Assembly (NCBI GenBank): GCA_017882265.1
Contig: JADGPW010000122.1
Coordinates: 1-64,000, forward strand
Direction: 5' to 3'
DNA: 64,000 bases
Source of the DNA: Chitinophagaceae bacterium
GTDB taxonomy: Bacteria > Bacteroidota > Bacteroidia > Chitinophagales > Chitinophagaceae
Part shown: positions 16,363 to 25,353 of the stretch, piece after piece
Layout: each line of letters starts with the position of its first letter
Numbering within the stretch: position 1 is the stretch's first letter
The notes under the pieces: generated by a model
Told to the model about the DNA's origin: nothing
What the model saw: the letters and a program-made list of their open reading frames with translations, nothing else
Databases searched by the model: none
Translations under genes and position numbers: made by a program

Positions 16363-16767
16363 TTGGAACAACTCGCATTACTGACTACCCGGAAAAAGAA
16401 AACTGCAAGCCGGTTAACGAAAAGCTCAAAACTCATCAAAACCATTATTGCTGCTATCCAGGAGAAAAAGGGTGAGAAAATCATTTCCCTTGATCTTCGT
16501 AAAATAAATGAGGCTGTTGCCGACTTTTTTATTGTTTGCGAAGCAAGCAACCAGCCACAGTTAAGGGCCATTGCTGATAATGTGGAATTCAGAGTAAAGG
16601 ATAAATGCGAGGAAAACCCCTACCATCATGAAGGGTTACAGAATCTGCAGTGGGTGCTGATCGATTATGTGAACGTGGTGGTGCATATCATGTTACCGGA
16701 GAACCGCAGGTTTTATAAACTGGAGGAAATGTGGAGTGATGCAGTATCGGAAGAGCACAATGACTAA
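16363..16767 (+). CDS. rsfS: Ribosome silencing factor RsfS (Iojap/RsfA)
   Basis: A 134-residue protein that binds uL14 on the large subunit and blocks subunit joining under starvation. Diagnostic sequence: KGEKIISLDLRKINEAVADFFIVCEASN, the NPYHHEG loop, and WVLIDYVNVVVHIMLPENRRFYKLEEMWSDA. No ATG exists in frame between the upstream stop (16336) and the conserved domain, so translation probably starts at the TTG at 16363 (ATT at 16348 is a weaker option). It is followed 74 bp later by ftsH, a neighbour order I know from other Bacteroidota. Confidence 0.93.
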   Translation: MEQLALLTTRKKKTASRLTKSSKLIKTIIAAIQEKKGEKIISLDLRKINEAVADFFIVCEASNQPQLRAIADNVEFRVKDKCEENPYHHEGLQNLQWVLIDYVNVVVHIMLPENRRFYKLEEMWSDAVSEEHND

Positions 16768-16841
16768 TGTTAAATATTTACAGGAACGAACTTTTTTTTA
16801 TAATAATCATTAATTAGCAGGTAGAAGAGAGAAAACAGTAT

Positions 16842-18935
16842 ATGCCACAAGAATCCGAGAATAAACCAACCCGGTTTGGGGGTCGTCCGCCTGGACCCGG
16901 CGGACCGGGAGATGACCCTAACCTGCCTCCCAAAAAGGGGCCCCGCTTCAGCATTTACTGGATCTATGCCATCATATTTGCCGTACTGATAGGTTTCCAG
17001 CTATTTGGACCCTTCTCTCCCAATATGGCGAAAATATCATCGCTTGATTTCAGGAATATGATCACCAATAATAATGGCGATATTGAAAAATACGTCATTA
17101 TTGATAACCGTAAGGTCGTCAGGGTTTACCTCACGAAATCGGGTATAGACAAATACAATGCTAAACTGAAAGAAAGTATTACCGGCAAGATCCCTGATAA
17201 GGGGCCCCACATGTATTTTAAAATAACCAGCGGGGATGCTTTTGAAAAAGAGATGAGTGATTTTTATCACAACAATCCTACCATTAAAGAAGTACAGAAA
17301 TATTCGGATACTGAAAAAGACTGGTTTGGCGGAGCCCTGCAATTCTTATTACCCATTTTATTATTTGTGGGTCTTTGGATATTACTGATGCGCAAAATGG
17401 GCGGTGGCGCCGGTGGCGGTGGCGGCCCCGGTGGAATATTTAATATTGGTAAATCAAAAGCCACTTTATTTGATAAAGGAACAAAAGTGAATATCACTTT
17501 TGCCGATGTAGCCGGCCTGGATGAAGCGAAAGTGGAAGTAATGGAGATCGTTGACTTTTTAAAGAATCCCAAGAAATATACAAACCTGGGTGGTAAAATT
17601 CCCAAGGGGGCCTTGCTGATTGGTCCCCCGGGTACGGGTAAGACCCTGCTGGCAAAAGCCGTGGCAGGGGAGGCACAGGTCCCATTCTTTAGCTTAAGCG
17701 GGTCTGATTTTGTAGAAATGTTTGTAGGAGTGGGCGCCAGCCGTGTGCGTGATCTGTTTAAACAGGCCCGGGAAAAAGCTCCCTGTATCATTTTTATTGA
17801 TGAGATCGACGCCATTGGCCGTGCCAGGGGAAAGAACGCGATGATGAGCAATGACGAAAGAGAAAGCACCCTGAACCAATTGCTGGTGGAGATGGATGGA
17901 TTTGGAACAGACGCGGGTATCATTGTCCTGGCGGCTACCAATCGTCCTGACGTACTGGATACGGCATTATTAAGGCCGGGTCGTTTCGACAGGCAGATCT
18001 CGATAGATAAGCCGGACCTGGTTGGTCGTGAAGCGATCTTTAAAGTGCACCTGAAACCGATTAAGATCTCCAAAACACTGGATATTCATAAACTGGCGGA
18101 ACAAACCCCGGGTTTTGCCGGCGCCGATATTGCCAATGTATGTAATGAAGCCGCTTTGATCGCTGCCCGAAAAGGAAAAGAAGCTGTAGAAATGGAAGAT
18201 TTCCAGGATGCAGTAGACAGGGTGATCGGCGGTTTGGAAAAAAAGAATAAGATCATTTCACCCGAAGAGAAAAAGATCATTGCCTTCCACGAAGCCGGCC
18301 ATGCTGTTTGCGGCTGGTACCTGGAACATGCATATCCCTTGCTGAAGGTGACGATCGTTCCGAGAGGAACCGCTGCCCTGGGTTATGCCCAATACACGCC
18401 CAAGGAACAATACCTGTATAATACAGATCAACTAGGTGACCAGATTTGTATGACATTGGGCGGAAGAGCCAGTGAAGATATTTTCTTTCATAAGATCTCC
18501 ACGGGGGCGCAAAACGACCTGCAACAGGTGACAAGAATCGCTTATGCCATGGTTACCGTATATGGAATGAATGACAAGATCGGAAAGATAAGTTTCTACG
18601 ATCCTCAACAAGAGACCAGTTTTACGAAACCCTATTCGGAAGAGACGTCAAAACTGATCGATGAAGAAGTTAGGAAACTCATTGATATAGCTTATGAAAA
18701 GACAAAGCAGTTGTTGATCGACAAAAGAGCTGATGTAGAGAAACTGGCGAATGAATTGCTGGAGAAAGAGGTGTTGTTCCAGAGTGATGTGGAGGCGCTG
18801 ATCGGCAAGCGTCCGTTTGGTGAAAAGAAATTACTGGATGTGAATGATGATGAACCCAAGGCCAGCGAAAATGGCGAACTGTCGGCGGGTGTGCCACCTT
18901 ATGACAGTGATATCACCAATAAATCGTTATCATGA
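16842..18935 (+). CDS. ftsH: ATP-dependent zinc metalloprotease FtsH
   Basis: A 697-residue membrane-bound AAA+ protease degrading misassembled membrane proteins and short-lived regulators. Two transmembrane helices (about 38-58 and 166-184) flank the periplasmic domain. The AAA module has Walker A GPPGTGKT (residues 261-268), [10 protein letters not shown] and [20 protein letters not shown]. The protease zinc site HEAGH is at 483-487, with later SEDIFF as the third-ligand region. Gly/Pro-rich linkers (N-terminal [13 protein letters not shown] and [12 protein letters not shown] before the AAA module) are typical of Bacteroidota. The stop overlaps the next start by 4 bp (ATGA), indicating translational coupling with the LUD protein. 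Confidence 0.97.
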   Translation: MPQESENKPTRFGGRPPGPGGPGDDPNLPPKKGPRFSIYWIYAIIFAVLIGFQLFGPFSPNMAKISSLDFRNMITNNNGDIEKYVIIDNRKVVRVYLTKSGIDKYNAKLKESITGKIPDKGPHMYFKITSGDAFEKEMSDFYHNNPTIKEVQKYSDTEKDWFGGALQFLLPILLFVGLWILLMRKMGGGAGGGGGPGGIFNIGKSKATLFDKGTKVNITFADVAGLDEAKVEVMEIVDFLKNPKKYTNLGGKIPKGALLIGPPGTGKTLLAKAVAGEAQVPFFSLSGSDFVEMFVGVGASRVRDLFKQAREKAPCIIFIDEIDAIGRARGKNAMMSNDERESTLNQLLVEMDGFGTDAGIIVLAATNRPDVLDTALLRPGRFDRQISIDKPDLVGREAIFKVHLKPIKISKTLDIHKLAEQTPGFAGADIANVCNEAALIAARKGKEAVEMEDFQDAVDRVIGGLEKKNKIISPEEKKIIAFHEAGHAVCGWYLEHAYPLLKVTIVPRGTAALGYAQYTPKEQYLYNTDQLGDQICMTLGGRASEDIFFHKISTGAQNDLQQVTRIAYAMVTVYGMNDKIGKISFYDPQQETSFTKPYSEETSKLIDEEVRKLIDIAYEKTKQLLIDKRADVEKLANELLEKEVLFQSDVEALIGKRPFGEKKLLDVNDDEPKASENGELSAGVPPYDSDITNKSLS

Positions 18936-19567
18936 ATATATCCTCTTCGAAAGAGAATATTTTAAAAAAGATACGCAAGGCGTTGAGTCATTCAACGCCT
19001 TTGCCTTTTCCACAAAGTCAAGGAAGTAAACCTGTTTTTGGGTCTTTACAGCAGGAGCCTGAACTGGAATTTGCAGAGCAGTTTACCAAACTACAGGGCA
19101 AGTTTATTTATTGTATCAACCGGCAGGAACTGGCCTTCCAGCTTGGCAGCCTGGTGAAAAAGCAGGACTGGAAAAAAGTGTATTGTGTAGAAGATAAGAT
19201 CATTGAACCCGTCGCCTCGCTGTTAGCCGATCGGCTGGTGAAAACTTATCTGGCAAATTGTGATGTGGCCATAACAGGATGCGAATTCCTGGTGGCAAGG
19301 ACGGGTAGTATAGTGATGAGTACCGGGCAGGCAAGCGGGCGCACTACCAGTGTGTATGCCCCTATACATATTTGTATCGCCTATACCAACCAATTGGTTT
19401 ACGACCTGAAGGATGCGCTGCAAGCCACCAAAGAAAAGTATGGCGAGAATTTCCCTTCGTTAATAACTTTTGCTACTGGCCCCAGCCGCACGGCTGATAT
19501 TGAAAAAACTCTTGTAGTGGGTGTGCATGGACCCAAGGAAGTGTATTTATTCCTGGTGGAGGCCTGA
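18932..19567 (+). CDS. LutC/YkgG-family LUD-domain protein
   Basis: A 211-residue soluble protein with the LUD fold, the domain of LutC and LutB in lactate utilisation. Typical parts are AITGCEFLVARTGSIVMSTGQASGRTTS (given here in two blocks: AITGCEFLVARTGSIVM and STGQASGRTTS) and LITFATGPSRTADIEKTLVVGVHGP. No lutA or lutB neighbour is present; instead it overlaps ftsH by 4 bp, a Bacteroidota arrangement, so a link to lactate metabolism is not supported by context. A family B palindrome starts 1 bp after its stop. Confidence 0.85.
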   Translation: MNISSSKENILKKIRKALSHSTPLPFPQSQGSKPVFGSLQQEPELEFAEQFTKLQGKFIYCINRQELAFQLGSLVKKQDWKKVYCVEDKIIEPVASLLADRLVKTYLANCDVAITGCEFLVARTGSIVMSTGQASGRTTSVYAPIHICIAYTNQLVYDLKDALQATKEKYGENFPSLITFATGPSRTADIEKTLVVGVHGPKEVYLFLVEA

Positions 19568-19568
19568 T

Positions 19569-19716
19569 GAATGTCGAAAAGATGAACCCTGCAAAAATGC
19601 GGGGCAGGCAGATTTAAGAACGGAAGAAGTGATTCACGAACAAAGAGGAAATTCACGGATAAAAAGTATGTACGGCCTTCGACATTCGAAATTCCTTGTT
19701 CATCTGTTCGACATTC
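19569..19716. repeat. Large palindrome, family B copy 4, with nested small palindrome
   Basis: Begins GAATGTCGAAAAGATGAAC and ends GTTCATCTGTTCGACATTC. After GATGAAC a ~22-bp GC-rich insert (CCTGCAAAAATGCGGGGCAG) interrupts the word that runs uninterrupted in copies 1-3. Confidence 0.85.
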
Positions 19717-19734
19717 AATTCCTATCTTTATATC

Positions 19735-20166
19735 ATGACAACTCCCGGCGTTTATCAATTATTTGTGTACGGCTCCCTGCGCAGCGGGTTCCACAGCCCG
19801 GTGTATGAATATATCAGCAGTTTTTTCACACTTATAGGCGAAGGGAAAGTGAAGGGCAGTTTATATGATATGGGCAGTTACCCGGCAGGCATCGCCACCC
19901 ATGATGGTCATTTTATTGTAGGCGAACTTTACCGTATCAACCAGGAAAATGAATTTGCATGGGCCATTGGCCAGTTAGATGATTATGAAGGAGTGACGGT
20001 GGAAGCCAATGAGATCCAGTTGTACCGCCGTGAGATTACAGATGTTCATCTCAATAACAGCGTGGTAACACCGGCCTGGATATATTGGTATAACGGGGAT
20101 GTGAGTGGAAGGCCGGTGATTGCTTCGGGGGATATGCTTGAATATATAAATCAAAAAAACAGCTAA
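19735..20166 (+). CDS. Gamma-glutamylcyclotransferase / AIG2-like family protein
   Basis: A 143-residue protein with the family opening YQLFVYGSLRSGFHSPV (substrate-binding YGSLR loop), then GSLYDMGSYPAGI and LDDYEGV, where the family places a conserved acidic residue. Members release 5-oxoproline from gamma-glutamyl compounds or act on related amides; the exact substrate is unknown. The ATG at 19735 is chosen because earlier in-frame codons come from the palindrome. The stop overlaps the following lipoprotein start by 1 bp. Confidence 0.85.
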   Translation: MTTPGVYQLFVYGSLRSGFHSPVYEYISSFFTLIGEGKVKGSLYDMGSYPAGIATHDGHFIVGELYRINQENEFAWAIGQLDDYEGVTVEANEIQLYRREITDVHLNNSVVTPAWIYWYNGDVSGRPVIASGDMLEYINQKNS

Positions 20167-20702
20167 TGAAAAACAGATCCTCATTTCTTCTTATTATCAT
20201 TTTTAGTTTTTTTTTATCCTCCTGCAAGTTTAGCTGTTCTGTTGGTGAAAATGATGATTCAAAAAGTGCTGCTGTTGTTAAAGAAGGAGCAAGACTCTAT
20301 AATAATATTGAATTAAACACGAACCATGTAAAAGTCAGCAAAGCCTATCTTTTACTTGACAATGGCGAAAGAGTTCCCGATGACAATTTTGTCAGTTTTA
20401 ATGGCCCGGTAAAAATGCAGATGTATATTGACAGTGGTTGGGTGGAAAAAAATGGAAAAGTAATGCTGGGCGCATCGGAGAAAATAACCACTGAACATGG
20501 TGTGGTGCTGGTGGATAAACAGGATCTTTTCCAGGAATATCCGGATGGAATACCGGCAGCCGATTCAAAGTCTTTGTACCTGACGGCCACCCTTGAAGTA
20601 AAAAAGAATACTCCGCCCGTATCTATAACGGTTTCGTTCAGGATCTGGGATAAAAACGGGGATGGGTATATAGAAGGTAATTATAAATTGTTTTCTAAAT
20701 AA
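20166..20702 (+). CDS. Putative lipoprotein of unknown function
   Basis: A 178-residue protein with a lipoprotein signal (hydrophobic stretch LLIIIFSFFLSSC, lipobox LSSC). The mature region begins with a Ser/Asp/Glu-rich stretch, then beta-rich sequence; the C-terminal half includes FRIWDKNGDGYIEGNYKLF, whose DKNGDGYIEGNY resembles an EF-hand-like calcium loop, though a single copy may be coincidental. It is translationally coupled (1-bp overlap) to the cyclotransferase-like gene. Confidence 0.65.
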   Translation: MKNRSSFLLIIIFSFFLSSCKFSCSVGENDDSKSAAVVKEGARLYNNIELNTNHVKVSKAYLLLDNGERVPDDNFVSFNGPVKMQMYIDSGWVEKNGKVMLGASEKITTEHGVVLVDKQDLFQEYPDGIPAADSKSLYLTATLEVKKNTPPVSITVSFRIWDKNGDGYIEGNYKLFSK

Positions 20703-20724
20703 TTCAATTAATTCAGGGTAATGT

Positions 20725-20840
20725 ATCAATTTGAATTTGTATCCCGCAATTTGCGGGACAGAGTACGCAGAGCTATGATTTTCAAATAATATTCTTCTCT
20801 GCGGTCTCTGTGCACTCTGCGCGAGACTTTTTCAAAATGA
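20725..20840. repeat. Large palindrome, family I copy 1
   Basis: Words GTACGCAGAG (left) face CTCTGCGGTCTCTGTGCAC and CTCTGCGCGAG (right), with TTTGAA and TTCAAA outside. The left arm contains the nested small palindrome CCCGCAATTTGCGGG. Confidence 0.75.
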
Positions 20841-20879
20841 GACCCGACCTGATTCAGGGCACTCCCCTTAAATTCAATT

Positions 20880-21650
20880 GTGGCCAGTAAAATTTACTTC
20901 CTCTCCGATTTTCACCTTGGCGCCCCTGACCATGCCAGCAGCCTGGAAAGGGAAAAGATCCTGGTACAGTTCTTCGATAAAATAAAGTCAGACGCCGCAG
21001 AGATCTTCCTCGTGGGTGATATGTTTGATTTCTGGTATGAATACCGGAAAGTAGTGCCAAAAGGATATGTTAGATTACTCGGTAAACTGGGTGAATTATC
21101 CGATGCCGGGGTCAGAATGCATTTTTTTGTGGGCAATCATGATATGTGGATGCGGGATTATTTTAATAAGGAACTTAATATCCCCGTTTATTTTAAACCC
21201 GAAGAATTTGAACGCAATGGGAAAAAATTTCTTATCGGGCATGGGGATGGTTTAGGCCCGGGTGATCATGGATATAAAAGGTTAAAGAAGTTATTCCGTA
21301 ACCCGGTCAGCAAATGGTTATTTGGGATACTGCCGCCGGTTACGGGTATGGGTATCGCCAATTACATGAGCCGCCGAAGCCGGGCCCAGACCGGCTCTAC
21401 CGAAGAGACCTTTCTCGGTGAAGACAAAGAATGGCTGCTTATTTATTGTAAAGAAGTGCTGGCAAAGAAAAAAATTGATTTTTTTGTCTTCGGGCATAGA
21501 CACCTGGCAATTGACTATCGTCTTTCTGGAGGGACTCGATACATCAATCTGGGCGATTGGATCCATTATTATACCTATGCCGTATTTGATGGGGAAAAAC
21601 TGGAACTAAAGTCCTACAAAGGAAAAGATAACAAGATCATCCGCAACTAA
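20880..21650 (+). CDS. lpxH: UDP-2,3-diacylglucosamine diphosphatase (LpxH-type metallophosphoesterase)
   Basis: Hydrolyses UDP-2,3-diacylglucosamine to lipid X in lipid A synthesis. The 256-residue protein has all five metallophosphoesterase blocks: DFHL, GDMFDFW, GNHD, HGD and FGHRH. The FGILPPVTG...NYMSRRSR insertion is typical of the Bacteroidota branch. The only usable start is the GTG at 20880 (MASKIYFLSDFHLG), since a stop lies 28 bp upstream in frame and there is no ATG between. Some Bacteroidota carry more than one paralogue, so the symbol is given with reserve. The next gene starts at the base after its stop. Confidence 0.82.
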   Translation: MASKIYFLSDFHLGAPDHASSLEREKILVQFFDKIKSDAAEIFLVGDMFDFWYEYRKVVPKGYVRLLGKLGELSDAGVRMHFFVGNHDMWMRDYFNKELNIPVYFKPEEFERNGKKFLIGHGDGLGPGDHGYKRLKKLFRNPVSKWLFGILPPVTGMGIANYMSRRSRAQTGSTEETFLGEDKEWLLIYCKEVLAKKKIDFFVFGHRHLAIDYRLSGGTRYINLGDWIHYYTYAVFDGEKLELKSYKGKDNKIIRN

Positions 21651-22481
21651 ATGAAAAAATGGATAAACATAGTATGTGTGTTTTTTTTGCTACCGGTTAC
21701 CGGTTGGGCACAAAGCGATTCTACTTTTAAGCTGATAGGGATGCAGACCGGGGACATTGTTGATTTCACCGTCGATAACCTTGAGAATGTATATGTACTT
21801 ACTAGCAGGAATACCATATATAAGTTTGATGCAAAAGGCGAATCGGTGGGCACTTATAATGATGTAAAAAAATACGGCAAAGCTACCCTGATCGATGTAT
21901 CAAATCCCCTGAAGGTCTTGCTGTATTATACTGATTTTGCCACCATTGTGGTGCTCGATCGTTTTTTAAATATCGTCAATAGCATAGACCTGAGAAAACA
22001 GAATATTTTGCAGGCAAGAGCCATTGGCCAATCTTATGATAATAAAGTATGGGTTTACGACGAATTGGAAAATAAATTAAAGAAAATTGATGAGGATGGA
22101 AAAGTATTACTGGAAACACCCGACTTCCGGTTGTTGCTGGGCCAATCCCCCACACCTTTGAAGATCTTTGATGAGAACAAGTATGTATATCTCTACGATT
22201 CTTTGCAGGGAGTATTTGTGTTTGACTATTATGGCGCCCTGAAAAATAATATCATGATCAGTCACTGGCAGAATTTTAAAGTTAATGGAAAATATATCTA
22301 TGGTTCCCGGGCGGACACATTATACCGTTATGAGATCAGTACATTTCGTCTGGATGAGTGGAAAATGCCGGAGGCGATCCTGGGAAGCAGCGCTTTTGAC
22401 TTTACCACTTCCCGCCTCTACGCCCTGAGAAAAAAATGTGAAGGGAAGGATAATTGTATTTTAATTTACTCCTTCCGCTGA
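21651..22481 (+). CDS. Secreted protein of unknown function, propeller-like
   Basis: A 276-residue exported protein with signal peptide MKKWINIVCVFFLLPVTGWA. Repeated strand pairs of the type DFTVDNLENVYVLTSRNTIYKFD and NKVWVYDELENKLKKIDEDGKV resemble blades of a beta-propeller. Two cysteines sit near the end (KCEGKDNC). It starts directly at the lpxH stop (no gap), so the two are co-translated or co-transcribed. A role in the envelope is likely from export and context; no activity can be named. Confidence 0.62.
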   Translation: MKKWINIVCVFFLLPVTGWAQSDSTFKLIGMQTGDIVDFTVDNLENVYVLTSRNTIYKFDAKGESVGTYNDVKKYGKATLIDVSNPLKVLLYYTDFATIVVLDRFLNIVNSIDLRKQNILQARAIGQSYDNKVWVYDELENKLKKIDEDGKVLLETPDFRLLLGQSPTPLKIFDENKYVYLYDSLQGVFVFDYYGALKNNIMISHWQNFKVNGKYIYGSRADTLYRYEISTFRLDEWKMPEAILGSSAFDFTTSRLYALRKKCEGKDNCILIYSFR

Positions 22482-22510
22482 TTTCATCTTCTTTGGACTG
22501 GTTGTCTCAA

Positions 22511-22595
22511 TTGAACCACATAGGCATATAGATACATAGAAATACACGTAGAATTCTATGTGAACCTTATATACCTATATGCCTATGTGGTTCAA
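22511..22595. repeat. Large palindrome, family C copy 1
   Basis: TTGAACCACATAGGCATATA at the left is mirrored by TATATGCCTATGTGGTTCAA at the right as exact 20-bp arms; ACATAGAAATACAC words fill the interior. It lies in the spacer before mscS. Confidence 0.92.
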
Positions 22596-22650
22596 AAATT
22601 CAAATTGATACTAGCTTCGGATTCAATATTTTTATGCCTCAATTTATTGC

Positions 22651-23745
22651 ATGAATGATTTCCTGGACCAGGTATGGTGGGATAACTCTGTCAGGCATTA
22701 CCTGATGGTGGCAGGAGTCATTCTTTTTGCCATTATTTGTCAGCGGCTGGTTTCCCGGTACCTGGCTGGCTTATTGTTCCGGCTGGTGCAGAAGGTTTGG
22801 AAGGATATTGATAAAAGATCATTTACCAACCTCCTGGTACAGCCGCTTGGTTTTTTCCTGGTGATCCTGATTTCCATTATTGCCTTGTATAAGCTGAATT
22901 TCCCGGCCAGGCTGAACTTCGAGATCTATCAATACAGCCTTAAACTGATCTTACATTGTATTGGCACCATTATCCTGGTGGTTTCTTTTACCTGGTTTTT
23001 GCTTCGCATCATTGATTTTATCGCCGTTATCCTGGAACGAAAAGCTGATCTCACGCCCGACCAATCGGATAACCAGCTTGTTGTTTTCTTCCGTGATTTT
23101 TTCAAAGTGGTCATTGTTATCATTGGCTTAATAATGATGTTGAATTATGCCTTCGACCTGGATGTGGGGAGTTTAATTACGGGATTAAGTATTGTAGGCG
23201 CGGCCATAGCGCTGGCCTTGCGGGAAAGCCTGGAAAACCTGATCGCTTCCTTTATCATTTTTTTTGATAAACCTTTTACTACCGGCGACCTGGTTAAAGT
23301 GCTGAATGTATCTGGCACCATAGAGAAGATCGGGCTAAGAAGCACCCGGATACGTTCAGAAAATAAAACCCTCATCAGCGTGCCCAATAAACAAATGGTA
23401 GACAGTGTAGTCGATAATTTATCAATGCGAACTCAACGCCATGGCGAACTGAAATTGGAATTAAGCCTGCAAACCAATACGGCGAAACTGGAATCACTGA
23501 TCAGCGGGGTGAAAAAGCTACTGGCGAGGAAAGACATTGAAAAAGCTAATGTTTTTCTAAGCGATATTACGGGCACTGCCATTTTGCTTCAGTCCGATTA
23601 TTATACCGCCCCGGTGACCATCAATGAATTTAATGCGGTCAAACAGGAAATTAATTTACAGTGCCTGAAACTGGTAGAAGAATTAAAGATTGAGATCGCA
23701 GGCACCAGCACCGGTATACATATTATTGGACCGGAGAAAAATTAG
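22651..23745 (+). CDS. MscS-family small-conductance mechanosensitive channel
   Basis: A 364-residue inner-membrane protein with about five hydrophobic helices in the first 190 residues. The pore-lining helix is GSLITGLSIVGAAIALALRESLENL, shown here in two parts: GSLITGLSIVGAAIAL and ALRESLENL. The beta domain follows with FFDKPFTTGDLVKV, GTIEKIGLRSTRIRSEN and VPNKQMVDSVVDN. The family releases solutes during hypo-osmotic shock. Its last 23 bp overlap the 3' end of the convergent thioredoxin gene. Confidence 0.92.
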   Translation: MNDFLDQVWWDNSVRHYLMVAGVILFAIICQRLVSRYLAGLLFRLVQKVWKDIDKRSFTNLLVQPLGFFLVILISIIALYKLNFPARLNFEIYQYSLKLILHCIGTIILVVSFTWFLLRIIDFIAVILERKADLTPDQSDNQLVVFFRDFFKVVIVIIGLIMMLNYAFDLDVGSLITGLSIVGAAIALALRESLENLIASFIIFFDKPFTTGDLVKVLNVSGTIEKIGLRSTRIRSENKTLISVPNKQMVDSVVDNLSMRTQRHGELKLELSLQTNTAKLESLISGVKKLLARKDIEKANVFLSDITGTAILLQSDYYTAPVTINEFNAVKQEINLQCLKLVEELKIEIAGTSTGIHIIGPEKN

Positions 23746-24268
23746 CTTTCCGGGATAAGAGGGTCAGTATTTCCCCCAGGTCCTTATCGAACAAACCTGA
23801 CTTACCATACTCTACCACCCGGCCGGCTTCCTTACCATTTTGCATAACAATGATCGTGGGTACATTGATAATGTTCAATGCCTCGGTCAGGTGGCTCCAT
23901 GTTTTCTTTTGCCTGTCGACTCCAATTAGTGTGATCCTGTTACCGGAGAAACCGGCCGCATCGGTCAGGGCAAAGAATTTAGGAATGACAAAATGAGAGT
24001 CATCACACCAGGTTCCTAAAAATACAAGTAGCTGTATAGAATCGGCATTCTTTTTTAAGCCGGCTACCGCTTCCGCATTTGGTGTATAACCTTTCAGGTT
24101 TTCCACCCACCATTTAAACGAAGTATCTTTTTCAATTACTTCACGTGATAAGATACCTATTAAAGATTTTTCGCCAGGTCTTTCAACCAATACCTGGTAC
24201 TGGGTTTGGGAAAATGCAAGATGGCCGGATAGCAATACAATTAAAAGCAGCGGTATTGATTTCTTCAT
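23723..24268 (-). CDS. Exported thioredoxin-fold protein with WCDDS motif
   Basis: A 181-residue protein with signal peptide MKKSIPLLLIVLLSGHLAFSQ and a thioredoxin fold (LVFLGTWCDDSHFVIPKFF, INVPTIIVMQNGKEAGRVVEY). The active-site motif is W87-C-D-D-S, with a single cysteine in place of CxxC; the WCxDS form occurs in other Bacteroidota thioredoxin-family proteins. It is therefore unlikely to be a general disulfide reductase and may act as a monothiol or binding protein in the periplasm. It converges with mscS with a 23-bp overlap. Confidence 0.82.
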   Translation of the reverse strand: MKKSIPLLLIVLLSGHLAFSQTQYQVLVERPGEKSLIGILSREVIEKDTSFKWWVENLKGYTPNAEAVAGLKKNADSIQLLVFLGTWCDDSHFVIPKFFALTDAAGFSGNRITLIGVDRQKKTWSHLTEALNIINVPTIIVMQNGKEAGRVVEYGKSGLFDKDLGEILTLLSRKANFSPVQ

Positions 24269-24290
24269 GATAGTTATTATAAAATGGTTG

Positions 24291-24298
24291 CAAAGATA
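24291..24298 (-). promoter_or_regulatory. Putative promoter -7 element of the WCDDS thioredoxin gene
   Basis: TATCTTTG on the minus strand, 22 bp before the ATG. It abuts the family F palindrome. Confidence 0.45.
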
Positions 24299-24301
24299 GT
24301 T

Positions 24302-24545
24302 ATCAGTCGGCAGTCTTGCAGTTTTGCAGTCAGGCAGTCGGCAGTTTGGCAGTCGGCAGTCGTCCAGTCGGCAGCCTGGCAGTTGCCATTTAGCAATTGA
24401 ATATTAAATGACTCAACAATTTATTAGAGGGCTGCTGACTGATAGACTGCAGACTGCTTACTGAGAGACTGCTGACTGCCGACTGCCCGGCTGCTGCCCC
24501 TCGGCTGCGCTCGGGGTGACAACGACTGCCGACTGCCCCACTGAC
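24302..24545. repeat. Very large palindrome, family F
   Basis: The 244-bp element has a left arm of CAGTCGGCAGTC words in near-tandem and a right arm of GACTGCCGACTGC words. A CCCTCGGCTGCGCTCGGGGT palindrome is nested in the right arm. It spans the whole gap between the thioredoxin gene and merR, reaching the merR stop codon. The same words are found inside birA. Confidence 0.88.
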
Positions 24546-25117
24546 TATAGGTTGGCTTTTAATTCAAGCAAAAACCCTTTGATCTTTTGGAGTGACTGTA
24601 TCAGTTCAAATTTCTCTTCTGCTTTTTTGTTTTTTTTCAGGTAATCTTTGGCGCCTTCAATAGTGAATTTCCGCCTGCGCAGCAGGTCATAGATCAGCAC
24701 CAGGTTCTTAATATCAATTGGGCGAAAAAAGCGGTCGCCTTTACGGTTCTTCCGGGGTTGCAGGATATCAAATTCAGTTTCCCAGTAACGGATCAGGGAT
24801 TGGTTTTCGCGGAACATTAGCGCCACTTCGCCGATGGAGTAGTATTGTTTCTTAAAAAGGATCTCATCTTCCGGTACCTGGATAAGATCGGCATTGATAG
24901 CGATCTCTTTTAATGACCGTCGCCCTCTTTTCCCTGCGGCCGGGGAAGGGACAACTGCAGGTTCTTCCTTTTTTATCTCCATGATGGATTCATTTACTTC
25001 TTTGTCTATGATCTCTTTTTCTTCCATAAGAACGGGAGAAGTAGTAGCCGGAGTATCTGCTGTGTCATCAGCACCTGAAAATTCAAATGTTATTTGTGTA
25101 AGTGGGTTGGGCATCAT
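24545..25117 (-). CDS. MerR-family transcriptional regulator
   Basis: About 190 residues. An acidic N-terminal third (many E/D, TPATTSPVLMEEKEIIDKEV) precedes a MerR-type winged helix: YYSIGEVALMFRENQSLIRYWE, then QPRKNRKGDRFFRPIDIKNL and RRRKFTIEGAKDYL. No metal-binding cysteines or effector domain are visible, so the signal is unknown. I start it at the ATG at 25117; the preceding codons run through the promoter element. The stop codon coincides with the end of the family F palindrome. Confidence 0.87.
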   Translation of the reverse strand: MMPNPLTQITFEFSGADDTADTPATTSPVLMEEKEIIDKEVNESIMEIKKEEPAVVPSPAAGKRGRRSLKEIAINADLIQVPEDEILFKKQYYSIGEVALMFRENQSLIRYWETEFDILQPRKNRKGDRFFRPIDIKNLVLIYDLLRRRKFTIEGAKDYLKKNKKAEEKFELIQSLQKIKGFLLELKANL

Positions 25118-25124
25118 TGCACTG

Positions 25125-25132
25125 CAAAGATA
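25125..25132 (-). promoter_or_regulatory. Putative merR promoter -7 element
   Basis: TATCTTTG on the minus strand ends 7 bp before the merR ATG, implying a leaderless or very short leader transcript. Confidence 0.5.
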
Positions 25133-25188
25133 CAAAGCCCGTTGTGTTTAAACGCAGCTATATCAAAGTGTGGAAAAGTTCAATTTAA

Positions 25189-25323
25189 AAGATAAAAGTT
25201 GAAAAGATAAAAGATAAAAGTGTTTCAAAGTTGAAAAGACCCTACGGTTTTGAGAAGGTATCAAAGTTGTAGGGTCTTTTCTTTAAAGGACACTTTTATC
25301 TTTTCACTATTAACTTTTATCTA
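25189..25323. repeat. Large double-hairpin palindrome, family E copy 1
   Basis: The outer arms are GATAAAAG words (left) and CTTTTATC words (right). An inner stem pairs GAAAAGACCCTAC with GTAGGGTCTTTTC around TTTTGAGAAGGTATCAAA. It lies between merR (divergent side) and the M23 peptidase 3' end. Confidence 0.88.
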
Positions 25324-25353
25324 CCAGCCTGCTGACAGGTCGGTTCACTATAT

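Noticed and set aside
17267-18073. Long minus-strand frame (268 codons) opposite ftsH
   Set aside because: It lies wholly antisense to the strongly conserved ftsH gene and has a Pro/Ser/Ala-rich composition expected of a shadow frame.
24302-24545. CRISPR-like array of CAGTCGGCAGTC words
   Set aside because: Word spacing is irregular, there are no unique spacers of constant size, the two halves are mirror images, and no cas genes are present.
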